A stretch of DNA of 64,000 nt from Arthrobacter zhaoxinii. Lineage in GTDB: Bacteria > Actinomycetota > Actinomycetes > Actinomycetales > Micrococcaceae. Under the pieces are notes generated by a model that was given only the letters and a program-made list of their open reading frames with translations, was not told the DNA's origin and did not search any database. Shown in pieces: positions 12,007-21,300 of this stretch. Position 1 is the stretch's first letter. Each line of letters starts with the position of its first letter. The stretch is taken from positions 2,976,001 through 3,040,000 of the forward strand of contig NZ_CP104275.1 of assembly GCF_025244925.1 (NCBI RefSeq), written 5' to 3'. Both the position numbers and the translations under genes were made by a program.

Positions 12007-13664
12007 TGCCGCACCTGCGCATTGCGTGCCGTACCCGCACCGTCGGCAGGACCGGCCGGAGCCGCGCCGTCGGCGGGAGTACCGGCAGCGGCTGCCAGCA
12101 CCCCGTCCGCCGCCCGCAGGTTCCGGGAGGCGAGGGCCTCGATAAACTCGGCGTCGTGCGTAACGGAAACCACGCAGCACCCCTCGGCCAGCTGCCCGCG
12201 CAGCAGTGCCACGAGTTCCGCCCAGGTCCGGGCATCCTGCCCGAAGGTCGGTTCATCCAGCAGCAGGATGGACGGTTCCGTGGCCAGCATGGTGGCTACG
12301 GACAGCCGCCGCTTCTCCCCGCCCGAGAGCGTGAACGGGTTGGCTTCGAGCAGCCCGTCCAGCCGGAGCCGTTCGGCCAGCAGCTGCACCTTGGCCAGCA
12401 CCTGCCCGTCCGTGTCCTGCTTCAGCCGCCGGGGCCCGAACGCGAGCTCATCCCGCACGGTGTTGGTCAGGAACTGGTGTTCGGGTTCCTGGAAGACGGT
12501 GCCGATGCGGCCCACAAGCTGTGCCGAGGTCCAGCGGCCCGGTTCCGGGCGGGCGGTTCCGGCCAGCGCCGGCGCTGCGGCCAGGGTGCCTTTCCGCGGC
12601 CGGAGCAGTCCGCCCAGGGTCAGGGCAAGCGTGGACTTGCCGGCTCCGTTGGGTCCCGTGATGCCGACGGCGGTTCCGGCGGCCAGGGCCAGGTCTGCTC
12701 CGGACAGCACGGCGGGACCGCGGCCGGAACGGGCAACGGCCAGTCCCCGGGCCTCCAGCAGCAGGGGGCCGGCTGCGGGAGGGGTCCAGGGGCCGCCCGG
12801 GATTTCCGGGGCGGTACCGGGAAGCCAGACGCCGGATTCGGCCAGGGTGCTCCGGTGCCCCGGATCCCCCAGTACCTGTTCCGGCGGACCGTCCGCGAGG
12901 ACCCCTCCTCCGGCGGCAAGGACCACTACCCGGTCCACGACGCCGGCCCAGACATCCACCCGGTGCTCAACCACAATCAGCGTGGCACCCGTGCGGTCGA
13001 GCACCCGGGTCACGGCGTCGCGGATTTCGCCCACACCGTCCGGGTCCAGATTGGCGGTGGGCTCGTCGAGCAGCAGCAGGCCCGGCTCCATGGCCATGAC
13101 GGATGCCAGCGCCAGGCGCTGCTTCTGCCCGCCCGAGAGCGCGGCCGTGGAGCGGTCCAGCGGAACCTCCAGTCCGACGTCGGCCAGTGCCGAACGCACC
13201 CGCGGCCAGATCTCCTCGGCCGGGACCGCGAGGTTCTCCGCACCGAACGCCACTTCGTCCCCTACCCGGGACAGGACGGTCTGGGACTCCGGATCCTGCA
13301 GGACCAGCCCGGTCCTGCCGCGGGCAGCCGGGTCCGCCGGGTGGACGCCGTCGAGCGTTAGCGTCCCGTGTTCCTCCCCGCCGGTGTCCGGGCCCAGCAC
13401 ACCGGCCAGGGCGTGCAGGAGCGTGGACTTTCCGGCGCCCGACGCTCCCAGCAGCAGGACGCGCTCGCCAGGGGAAATAGCCAGGTCAAGCCCGGACACC
13501 GCCGGGCCGGTCCGTCCCCCGTGCCGCCAACCCCACCCCTGCGCCGCCACCGCAGCCGGGCCCGAACGCCGCCGGGATTCCGGGAACCCGTCCGGGAGCG
13601 GGGCAGCGGACTCTGAAGCAGGCGGGCGGCTACGGCCGCCCTTCCTGCGGAAAAGCACCGTCAC
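12003..13664 (-). CDS. ykoD: ECF transporter dual ATPase (YkoD-like)
   Basis: A 553-residue protein with two ABC ATPase domains in tandem. The first has Walker A GASGAGKST and signature LSGGQKQRLALA with LLLLDEPTANLDPDG; the second has Walker A GPNGAGKST, signature LSGGEKRRLSVA and LLLDEPTFGQD. Two domains in one chain match YkoD/EcfA fusion proteins. The GTG start at 13664 overlaps the ykoE stop by 4 bp (GTGA); further upstream the open frame is a shadow. A Pro-rich C-terminal tail of about 35 residues is dispensable-looking. It powers uptake at the inner face of the membrane. Confidence 0.92.
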   Translation of the reverse strand: MTVLFRRKGGRSRPPASESAAPLPDGFPESRRRSGPAAVAAQGWGWRHGGRTGPAVSGLDLAISPGERVLLLGASGAGKSTLLHALAGVLGPDTGGEEHGTLTLDGVHPADPAARGRTGLVLQDPESQTVLSRVGDEVAFGAENLAVPAEEIWPRVRSALADVGLEVPLDRSTAALSGGQKQRLALASVMAMEPGLLLLDEPTANLDPDGVGEIRDAVTRVLDRTGATLIVVEHRVDVWAGVVDRVVVLAAGGGVLADGPPEQVLGDPGHRSTLAESGVWLPGTAPEIPGGPWTPPAAGPLLLEARGLAVARSGRGPAVLSGADLALAAGTAVGITGPNGAGKSTLALTLGGLLRPRKGTLAAAPALAGTARPEPGRWTSAQLVGRIGTVFQEPEHQFLTNTVRDELAFGPRRLKQDTDGQVLAKVQLLAERLRLDGLLEANPFTLSGGEKRRLSVATMLATEPSILLLDEPTFGQDARTWAELVALLRGQLAEGCCVVSVTHDAEFIEALASRNLRAADGVLAAAAGTPADGAAPAGPADGAGTARNAQVRQ

Positions 13665-14278
13665 GCCGTACCTGTCCGGCCCGACGCGAACGGTGCAAGG
13701 GCACCCGTCCGGGCCAGGGCACGGACCGCCAGCCAGGACAGCCCGCCGGCAATAACCGCGCCGGAGACGCAGGTGAGCAGGACGTACAGCAGCTGCCACT
13801 GCGCTGCCCACTCCACGTTGTACAGGATGTTTTCGCTGAGGCCGAGGAACAGGCCGGAGCCCAGCCCGGCCAGCAGTGCCACGGGAAGGGAGAACCGCCG
13901 GTACAGGAACAGCAGGAACACCAGTTCGGCGCCCAGGCCCTGCAGGAAGCCCGAAAGCAGGACGGAGAGGCCGAACTGCGTGCCCAGCACGCCCGACACG
14001 GCCGCGGCCAGCATTTCGCAGTAGATCGCTGCACCGGGTTTGCGGATGACGAGCCCGCCCAGCACCCCGGCAATCAGCCAGCCGCCGGTGTAGAGCCCGG
14101 CGAGCGGCGGAAACACCGCGGTGAGTGCGCTGATCCCGGCATACCCCAGGGACCAGGCCCAGAAGATGACGCCCACAGCCACGGCAAGGACGGAAGCGAC
14201 AACTATGTCCACCACCCGCCAGGAACGCCGTGAAGCTGCAGGCCGGGTGCGGCGGAGTGCCGCGGATTGGTCTTTCAT
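13661..14278 (-). CDS. ykoE: ECF transporter substrate-binding S component (YkoE-like)
   Basis: A 205-residue membrane protein with six hydrophobic segments and the YkoE-type sequence IFWAWSLGYAGISALTAVFP and LGTQFGLSVLLSGFLQGLGAE. It is the first gene of ykoE-ykoD-ykoC, lies directly behind a TPP riboswitch, and has a strong AGGAGG 6 nt before its ATG. The riboswitch makes thiamine or hydroxymethylpyrimidine the likely substrate; the family is also known from B. subtilis ykoFEDC. No YkoF-like thiamine-binding gene is present next to it. Confidence 0.92.
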   Translation of the reverse strand: MKDQSAALRRTRPAASRRSWRVVDIVVASVLAVAVGVIFWAWSLGYAGISALTAVFPPLAGLYTGGWLIAGVLGGLVIRKPGAAIYCEMLAAAVSGVLGTQFGLSVLLSGFLQGLGAELVFLLFLYRRFSLPVALLAGLGSGLFLGLSENILYNVEWAAQWQLLYVLLTCVSGAVIAGGLSWLAVRALARTGALAPFASGRTGTA

Positions 14279-14284
14279 GAATGT

Positions 14285-14302
14285 CCTCCTGATGTCAGGA
14301 GG
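14285..14302 (-). promoter_or_regulatory. Shine-Dalgarno-sequestering hairpin of ykoE
   Basis: On the minus strand CCTCCTGA-CA-TCAGGAGG is a perfect 8-bp inverted repeat whose 3' arm is the ykoE ribosome-binding site AGGAGG. Folding would hide the RBS. It lies between the TPP aptamer and the ykoE start and is a plausible expression platform for translational control. Confidence 0.65.
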
Positions 14303-14381
14303 GGAGGGTGATGCTGCACCGGTAAACCGGCACCCTTCCCCGTGGACCGTTGCCGGTCAACGGGGAATGTCCCTGAGCTCT

Positions 14382-14497
14382 CGACTCCCTTCGCCGGTAC
14401 TAACCGGATCAGGTTCGAGGGTCTGCGGATATCCGCACTCTCAGCGCCTTATCCTTTGCGGTCCGAAGACCTGCTGCGGGACGGCGCTCCCCTGTCG
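14382..14497 (-). ncRNA. TPP riboswitch (THI element)
   Basis: On the minus strand the leader shows the conserved order GGGGAGC, GCTGAGAG, then ACCCTCGAACCTGATC, GGTTAGTACC and GCGAAGGGA, which is the THI-box core. CGAC and GTCG at the two ends can pair as P1. It lies about 100 nt upstream of ykoE. Thiamine pyrophosphate binding is expected to shut off synthesis of the thiamine-precursor transporter. Confidence 0.95.
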
Positions 14498-14594
14498 TAT
14501 GTTTGCGATTCCACTCTACACACGCACCCCGGATCCGGCGACGGGCAAACCGGTACCGTAGGGTTAGGAAAAACGCCCGAAGCTAGGAGTATTC

Positions 14595-14858
14595 ATGAAC
14601 CTGATCCTCAAACTGCTTGGAACCGGAGCGAGCATCCTCTCCGGTATCGTCGCCGCCAAGGTGCTGGACTTCGCCTGGACCAAGGCCACCGGCAACGAGC
14701 CGCCCAAGGACGCCGAAGGCAGCCTGGAGAACAGCCTCCGTTCCGCCGTGGCCTTCGCCGTGGTTTCCGGTGCCGTCAGCCAGGTCATCCGCGTGCTGAC
14801 CAACCGCGGCACGCAGCGCGCCATTCAGCGCTACCAGAAGACGCCGGAAATCGTCTAA
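14595..14858 (+). CDS. DUF4235 small membrane protein
   Basis: An 87-residue protein with the DUF4235 pattern: an N-terminal hydrophobic segment (LLGTGASILSGIVAAKVLDF), a Trp-containing loop with TGNEPPKD, and a second hydrophobic helix (SAVAFAVVSGAVSQVIRVL). Such proteins are widespread in actinobacteria and have no known function. The ATG has CTAGGAG 7 nt upstream. It is divergent from the riboswitch operon and convergent with mrpG, with no operon partner. Confidence 0.85.
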   Translation: MNLILKLLGTGASILSGIVAAKVLDFAWTKATGNEPPKDAEGSLENSLRSAVAFAVVSGAVSQVIRVLTNRGTQRAIQRYQKTPEIV

Positions 14859-14902
14859 GCCTTCGATTTTCCTGCCTCCGCCCCCGGGTGGAGGAGCTGC
14901 GC

Positions 14903-15433
14903 TCAGCCCTCGGGGTTTTTCCCCCGGCGCTGGGCGTCGCTGTTTAACGCGTCCCCCGCGGTTCCGCGGGCACGCAGCAGCTCGTCGTCGTCGAGCTCCC
15001 CGGTGTAGCCGTGCCGCGGATCATCGTCCACGCGCGGATCATCGTCTTCGTCTTCCAGGGCATCCTCTTCGGCTTCCCGGAGCAGGCGCTGGGCACGTTC
15101 GACGACGTCGTCGAGCTCGTCGATGATCAGCAGCTCGGGCCGCAGGTGCTTGGTCCGGTAGCCGGCGCGGCCGACCATGTGGGCGGAGACGGGGGCCGTC
15201 AGGAGCATGAAGATCCACACCACGGCCAGGACCGGCAGCAGCTTCCAGCTCCGGAATTCCACGGCCATCGCCAGCAGGAACAGCAGCAGCCCGAGAACCT
15301 GGGGCTTGGTGGCTGCGTGCATGCGGCTGAGCAGGTCCGGGAACCGGATCAGGCCGATGGCCGCGGCCAGGGACATCAGGGCACCGCCGAGCATCAGCAC
15401 GGCCGTGATCACGTCATAAACGGTTTCTTCCAC
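14903..15433 (-). CDS. mrpG: Mrp Na+/H+ antiporter subunit G
   Basis: A 176-residue MnhG/PhaG protein. The N-terminal three hydrophobic segments with GLIRFPDLLSRMHAATKPQ are the family signature. Usual length is about 110-130, so the last 55 residues or so (EDALEDEDDDPRVDDDP and onward) are an extra acidic cytoplasmic tail. GTG start, 4 nt after the mrpF stop. It is the last gene of the Mrp operon and part of the multi-subunit complex that exports Na+ in exchange for protons. Confidence 0.92.
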   Translation of the reverse strand: MEETVYDVITAVLMLGGALMSLAAAIGLIRFPDLLSRMHAATKPQVLGLLLFLLAMAVEFRSWKLLPVLAVVWIFMLLTAPVSAHMVGRAGYRTKHLRPELLIIDELDDVVERAQRLLREAEEDALEDEDDDPRVDDDPRHGYTGELDDDELLRARGTAGDALNSDAQRRGKNPEG

Positions 15434-15437
15434 GGTC

Positions 15438-15698
15438 CTACCGCCTGTCCGTCACGAAGCGGGCAACCGTCACGGACCCGATGAAGCCGATGAGGGAAAT
15501 GGCAACCAGCAGGGCCAGATAGTCCAGGTTGCGGTAAACGATCATGTCCGTCATCAGGGCGGCACCCACAATCGCCAGCAGTACGTCCGAGGCCAGCACC
15601 CGGTCAAGGATCGAGGGGCCGCGGGCAATCCGGTAAATGGCACCGGCACCGGCCACGGCCAGCATGACGGACACCGCCACCACTACTGCGCCCATCAT
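15438..15698 (-). CDS. mrpF: Mrp Na+/H+ antiporter subunit F
   Basis: An 86-residue MnhF protein with three predicted transmembrane helices and the family core YRIARGPSILDRVLASDVL. The ATG overlaps the mrpE stop by 4 bp (ATGA), which fixes the start; the longer open frame upstream belongs to a shadow of mrpE. Size matches MrpF in other bacteria. Required for the stability and activity of the Mrp complex. Confidence 0.92.
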   Translation of the reverse strand: MMGAVVVAVSVMLAVAGAGAIYRIARGPSILDRVLASDVLLAIVGAALMTDMIVYRNLDYLALLVAISLIGFIGSVTVARFVTDRR

Positions 15699-16291
15699 GC
15701 CCGGCCTCCAATCTTTCGTTCCCGTGTCTGCACGGTTTCGGCACGCAGTGCGGCCAGCTCCTCTTTGGTTCCCAGCGTCCGGATCAGCCAGGCCTCCGCA
15801 TCCAGCGCATCGGCCCGCACCTTTTCCGCCTGCTCCGCCGTGGACACGTTCAGTGCGTGCAGATACAGGGTCGAGGTGGAACGGTCGACGTCGACAATCA
15901 GCGAGCCCGGAATCAGCGACAGTACGTGGCCGGTGGCAGTGACCAGCAGGTCCGACCTGCTGCGCAGCTTCACCCCGATCACTCCGTTGCGGATCCGCGG
16001 ACCGCGGAAGACCGCCAGCCAGAACACGTGGAAGCTGGCCTGTACCAGCTGCCAGAGGAAGCGTCCGGCGAAGATCATCCCGTAGAACGGGTTGAACCTG
16101 CCGCTGAGTTCCACGGGCGGGAGGTAGAAGATGTTCGCTACGAAGAACGCGATCACTGCCCCGAAGACCAGGTTGCCGGCACTGAAGTCCTGCCACAGCG
16201 CTCCCCACAGGAACACCAGCCAGATCAGCAGGGGCAGCTCCTGCAGCAGGGGAACGCGGGAGCGGTTACGCATGCGTGCTTCCTTGGTCAC
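15695..16291 (-). CDS. mrpE: Mrp Na+/H+ antiporter subunit E
   Basis: A 198-residue MnhE protein. It has two N-terminal hydrophobic helices (PLLIWLVFLWGALW and FGAVIAFFVANIFYL), then FRGPRIRNGVIGVKLRSRSD and TGHVLSLIPGSLIVD, both typical of the family. The GTG start overlaps the mrpD stop by 4 bp. An accessory membrane subunit of the Na+/H+ antiporter. Confidence 0.92.
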   Translation of the reverse strand: MTKEARMRNRSRVPLLQELPLLIWLVFLWGALWQDFSAGNLVFGAVIAFFVANIFYLPPVELSGRFNPFYGMIFAGRFLWQLVQASFHVFWLAVFRGPRIRNGVIGVKLRSRSDLLVTATGHVLSLIPGSLIVDVDRSTSTLYLHALNVSTAEQAEKVRADALDAEAWLIRTLGTKEELAALRAETVQTRERKIGGRA

Positions 16292-17898
16292 TGGGCTGCC
16301 CCCTCGCCTAGGACGGCCTCAATGTAAGGGGTGCGGTCCAGCAGGTCCCGTGCGGTTCCATCGCTAAGCGCAAACAGCGGTCCGGCGGCCACTGTCAGGG
16401 CAACGCCCAAGGCCACCAGGCCCACCGTCGGGTACACCATGGTCCGCGGCAGCAGATCCACGGAGTCCCGTCCGGAGAACCGGCCGGTGGAATGCTCGGT
16501 GACATTCTCCGAGCTGCGCAGGCTGGAGCCGTCCGCACTCGTTGCCAGCAGGATCGGATCCGGGTGCACGGCATCCTCGGGGGTCCGCCAGAAGGCCCGG
16601 TTCCAGACCCGTGCCATGACCAGCAGGGTCAGCAGGCTGGTGGCTGCACCGGCACCCACCAGAACGTAGGCCAGCGGGGTGCCGAGCCCCACACCGGCCT
16701 GCATGAGGCCGAGCTTGCCCAGGAAGCCGGAGAACGGCGGGATGCCGGCCAGGTTGATGGCCGGAATGAAGTACAGCACGGCCAGCAGGGGTGACAGCCG
16801 GGCCAGCCCGCCGAGCCGGTCCATGTTTGCCGTGCCCCCGCGGCGTTCGATCAGACCCGTGACCAGGAACAACGAGGTCTGCACCGTAATGTGGTGCACC
16901 ACGTAGAACACGGTGGAACCGATGCCCGCCACGGAGGCCACCGCGAGGCCGAACACCATGTAGCCGATGTGGCTGACCAGGGTGAAGGAGAGCATTCGTT
17001 TGATATCGGTCTGGGCCAGGGCACCCAGAATGCCCACCAGCATGGTCAGTCCCGCCACCACCATCAGCAGGGTATTGATCCGGTCTCCGGGGAAGAGCAG
17101 GGTTTCGGTGCGGACCATGGCGTAGACACCCACCTTGGTCAGCAGGCCGGCGAACACTGCAGTGACCGGGGCCGGCGCGGTGGGATAGGAGTCGGGCAGC
17201 CAGAATGACAGCGGGAAGATCGCGGCCTTGATGCCGAATGCCACCAGCAGCATCAGGTGCAGCATCAACTGTGTCGCCGGGTCCAGGTCACCGAGTTTCA
17301 GCGCCAGGTCCGCCATGTTCACCGTGCCGGTGGCCGCGTAGATCATCGCGATGGAAATCAGGAACAGCAGCGAGGACACCACGCTGACCACCACGTAGGT
17401 CACACCTGCCCGGATCCGCGGCGTGGTGCCGCCCAGGGTCATCAGCACGTAACTGGCGGTCAGCAGAATCTCGAAGCCGACATACAGGTTGAACAGATCC
17501 CCGGCAAGGAAGGCGTTGGACACCCCGGCCACCAGGATCAGGTAGGTGGGGTGGAAGATGGAAATCGGTCCGTCTTCGTCGCCGTCGGCCATACCCTGGC
17601 CGGCGGCGTAAATCAGGACGGAGAGGCTGATCGCTGACGAGACCACCAGCATCAGCGCGGAGAACTGGTCCACCACCATGGTGATGCCGAACGGCGGAAG
17701 CCAGGCGCCCAGGTTCACGGCCTGCGCACCGGATTCCCAGACAGACCCCAGCAGGATGACTTCCAGCATCAGGGTGACGCTGAGGATGCTGATGCTCACT
17801 ACCCGCTGGGAGCGCTGGTGGCGGATCAGGATGAACGCGAGGGCGGCACCGAAGACCGGGAGCACCACCGCCAGCGGAGCAAGGCTGGCTGTGTTCAT
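16288..17898 (-). CDS. mrpD: Mrp Na+/H+ antiporter subunit D
   Basis: A 536-residue proton-translocating subunit related to NuoN/NuoM. About 14 transmembrane segments are visible; AGDLFNLYVGFEILLTASY carries the conserved glutamate, and LMLLVAFGIKAAIFPLSFWLPDSYPTAP holds the conserved lysine and the antiporter signature. The length is typical of MrpD. A hydrophilic insertion of about 45 residues (AVHPDPILLATSADG and on) near the C-terminus is less usual. The start overlaps the mrpC stop by 4 bp. Confidence 0.93.
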   Translation of the reverse strand: MNTASLAPLAVVLPVFGAALAFILIRHQRSQRVVSISILSVTLMLEVILLGSVWESGAQAVNLGAWLPPFGITMVVDQFSALMLVVSSAISLSVLIYAAGQGMADGDEDGPISIFHPTYLILVAGVSNAFLAGDLFNLYVGFEILLTASYVLMTLGGTTPRIRAGVTYVVVSVVSSLLFLISIAMIYAATGTVNMADLALKLGDLDPATQLMLHLMLLVAFGIKAAIFPLSFWLPDSYPTAPAPVTAVFAGLLTKVGVYAMVRTETLLFPGDRINTLLMVVAGLTMLVGILGALAQTDIKRMLSFTLVSHIGYMVFGLAVASVAGIGSTVFYVVHHITVQTSLFLVTGLIERRGGTANMDRLGGLARLSPLLAVLYFIPAINLAGIPPFSGFLGKLGLMQAGVGLGTPLAYVLVGAGAATSLLTLLVMARVWNRAFWRTPEDAVHPDPILLATSADGSSLRSSENVTEHSTGRFSGRDSVDLLPRTMVYPTVGLVALGVALTVAAGPLFALSDGTARDLLDRTPYIEAVLGEGAAQ

Positions 17899-18380
17899 CG
17901 GGTCACCTCCGGTTCGTTTGGTGTGTTGCCGCGCTGGGAGCCGGGAGCCTCTTCGGCTTCCTCCGGCGGTGTGAATTCCGTGGTGTCCTCCGGAACGTCT
18001 GCGTCATCTTCGGCATCGAAGCTGCTCTGGCTTGCTACCCGGCGGTCCTCGAGGTCGTCCTGGACCTCGTCCTGCCGGCCCAGGATCCAGGACCGGTAGA
18101 TGATGCCGAGCATAAAGGCGGTGACCGAGAAGGAAATCACGATCGAGGTCAGGATGAACGCCTGCGGGAGCGGATCGTTGTAGGCATCCGCGGCGATGTC
18201 CTTGTTGAAGATCGGCGCCAGCCCGGCAGGTCCGCCCGTGGCCAGGAGCAGGATGTTCGTGGCGTTGGTCAGCATGGCCAGGCCAAGCACCACCCGGGTC
18301 AGGCTTCGCTCAAGCAGCAGATAGATGCCGGCCGCGTACAGGCACCCCATCACCAGGAGGAGGGTGAGGTTCACAGTCAC
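17895..18380 (-). CDS. mrpC: Mrp Na+/H+ antiporter subunit C
   Basis: A 161-residue NuoK-like subunit. Three transmembrane helices are present, with GIYLLLERSLTRVVLGLAML and LPQAFILTSIVISFSVTAFM as family hallmarks. The usual size is about 110-125; the last 55 residues form an acidic tail rich in Asp and Glu (EDDADVPEDTTEFTPPEE). The start overlaps the mrpA stop by 4 bp. Confidence 0.93.
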   Translation of the reverse strand: MTVNLTLLLVMGCLYAAGIYLLLERSLTRVVLGLAMLTNATNILLLATGGPAGLAPIFNKDIAADAYNDPLPQAFILTSIVISFSVTAFMLGIIYRSWILGRQDEVQDDLEDRRVASQSSFDAEDDADVPEDTTEFTPPEEAEEAPGSQRGNTPNEPEVTR

Positions 18381-21300
18381 CGGGCCACCTCTTCCTCTTC
18401 GGGACGGGAGCCGGCCTCGGGGCTGGTCGCAATATCCAGGATCTGGGGTTCCTCCACAATGCTGTCGTCTTCGGCGTCGGCGTCGTCATCGGCGTCGGCC
18501 TCGCTGCGCTCGTCGATCTCGGAACCCAGGCTGCGCAGGACATCCAGCACCAGTCCCACGACCACCAGGTAGACGCCGATGTCGAAGATCGTGGAGGTGA
18601 CGAATTTGATTTCCCCGAAGACCGGCCAGGTGAACTTCAGGATGGCGCTCTGCAGGATCTGCCCGCCGAAGAACAGCGGTGCCGCGGCCGACAGGGCGAT
18701 GACGCCCAAGCCGCCGCCCAGGAGCGTGCCTGCGCTGACCGGGCTGGCCTCTGCCAGCTCGAAACGCCCGCCGGCCAGATAGCGGATGGTCAGTGCAAGT
18801 CCCGCCATCAGCCCGCCGGCGAAGCCGCCGCCCGGCAGGTTGTGGCCGGCAATCAGCAGGTAGACCGAGAACAGGATCACGGAGTGGAACAGCAGCCGGG
18901 TAATCACCTCGAAGATGATGGACCGGCGCTCGGGTGCCAGCGTCCGGCCGGCCACCAGCCAGGCGTCACGGCCGGCGCTGGAGAATTTCCGGGCCAGGGC
19001 GAGGGTGGCCTGGCGGCGGCCGGTGGGGGCAAACCGCTCCTGTCCCCGATCCACGGAACCGGTGGCCACTCCTTCGGCCCGGCGCCGCTTGTCGCCGCGT
19101 CCGCGGACGAAGATCAGGGAGGCAAGACCCGTGGCCGCGATGGCGAGCACGGTGATTTCACCAAACGTGTCCCAGGCGCGGATGTCCACCAGGGTGACGT
19201 TGACAATGTTGGAGCCGCCGCCGCCCTCGTAGGCCAGCTGCGGGAAATCGAGGGAGACGGGGGCGGCCACGCGGGAGGCCATGGCGGTCATGGCAAACAC
19301 AACCATGCTGGCGCCGAAGGCGATGCCGAGCAGGGCCCTCAGCAGCCGGTGGCGCTTGGGTTCACGCTTCCACAGCCGGGCCGGCAGGGACCGCAGTGCC
19401 AGCACGAACGCCACCAGCACAATGGTCTCGACGAGCATCTGCGTCAGGGCGAGGTCCGGGGCACCCTGCAGGGCGAAGATCAGGGCGATGCCGTAGCCGC
19501 TGACCGAAACCATCAGCACGGCGAGGAAGCGCTTGGTGGCGCGGGCGGCGGCCACGGCACCCAGGACTACAGCTGCGCCGATCACGGCCTGCAGCGGGGT
19601 GTCGAACCAGCGGAAGCTTTCCGGCAACGGAGCGGACCGGAGGAACAGTGCCGTCAACGGGGTCACTATCGCCATGGCCAGGATGACGAACAGGTAGAAC
19701 GTCAGTGAGCCGCGCTGCGTCCGGCCGGTGATCCACACGGCGACGTCGTCGAGCACGCCGATGCTGCCGCGGTAGGACCGTTCTGCGTCGAGCGGGAAGG
19801 CGACGGTCCGCTGGAAGGACTCCACCCGGCGGCGCAGCAGGAACAGGGCGGCACCGGCGACGAGGGTAAGCACGGTCAGGCCGAGAGCCGGCGTCAGGCC
19901 GTGCCACAGAGCCAGGTGCGTGGGCTTACCCTCCGCCGGGAAAAGGTCTGCATAGGAAGCGATCACCGAATCCAGCGGCGCAGGCCAGAGCCCGAAGGCG
20001 ACGGTCGCCGCGGCAAGGATGGCCGGAGCTGCCAGGAAGGACCAGGAAACGGACTTGAAGGGAGTGGCTTTGCAGCCTTCCTTGGCAGCGAAGGCGCCCC
20101 AGACGAAGCGGGCACTGTAGGCAAAGGTAAGGATGGACCCGGTCACTACGCCGGCCAGCAGGGCCCAGGCAGCGAAGGTGCCCTGCTGCTCGCCGTAATG
20201 CACGAAGGTCTCGTAGACGGATTCCTTCGCCACAAAGCCCAGCAGCGGGGGCACGCCGGCCATGGACGCTGCACCGATCACGGCGACGACGGCGAGTTTC
20301 GGTGCTGCGCGGAAGATTCCGGACAGTTTGCGGATGTCACGGGTGCCGGCCTGGTGGTCAATGATTCCAACCACCAGGAACAGCGTGGCCTTGAAGAACC
20401 CGTGGGCCAGGAGCAGGCCCATGCCGGCGACGGCGGCTTCCCGGCTGCCCAGCCCGACCACCAGCGTGAGGAAACCGAGCTGGCTGACGGTGCCGTAGGC
20501 GAGGATCAGCTTGATATCGAACTGGCGCAGGGCACGCCAGCCGCCCAGCAGCATGGTCGTCAGTCCCAGGACCAGCACGATGGGGTGCCACAGCAGCGTC
20601 TCGGAGAACCCGGGTGCGAGCCTGGCGATCAGGTAGATGCCCGCCTTCACCATCGCCGCGGCGTGCAGGTAGGCACTGACCGGGGTGGGAGCAGCCATGG
20701 CTGCGGGCAGCCAGAAGTGGAAGGGCACCAAAGCGGATTTGGAGACGGCGCCGATCAGCAGAAGCGCAATGGCAACATTGACCAGTGTCCCGGAAGCGAC
20801 CAGTTCGGGTGCCAGCACCAGAATTTCGGAGATCCGGTAGGTTCCGGCGACGGTGCCGAGCACGATCATGCCGACCAGCATCGCCAGGCCGCCGAAGGTG
20901 GTGACGATCAATGCCTGCAGAGCTGCGCGGCGGGCGGAGAGCCGGTGCGCGGAGTACCCGATCAGCAGGTAGGACAGGATGGTGGTCAGTTCCCAGAAGA
21001 TGAACAGCAGAATCAGGTCATCTGACGTAACCAGGCCGAACATGGCGGCGGCAAACGCCAGCAGCTGTGCGCCGAAGCTGCCCATCTTTGGATCATTGGG
21101 CCGGAAGTACCGGGCGCAGTAGAAAAGGACCAGCGCGCCTACACCGAGGATCAGGATGGACAGGACCGCTGAGAGCGTGTCCATCCGGAAGGCAAGCTCC
21201 ACCCGGAGCTCGGGAATCCAGGGGATGGTGACCGACGGCGGCGCGTTCGGGGCGCCGGAGGCCAGTGTTTGGTCTGCACCGGTATACCGGGGGAACGTGG

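Noticed and set aside
10238..12256. 672-residue minus-strand ORF across pabC and the ykoC/ykoD region
   Set aside because: Antisense to pabC and out of frame with ykoC and ykoD; Arg/Pro/Gly-rich with no motif.
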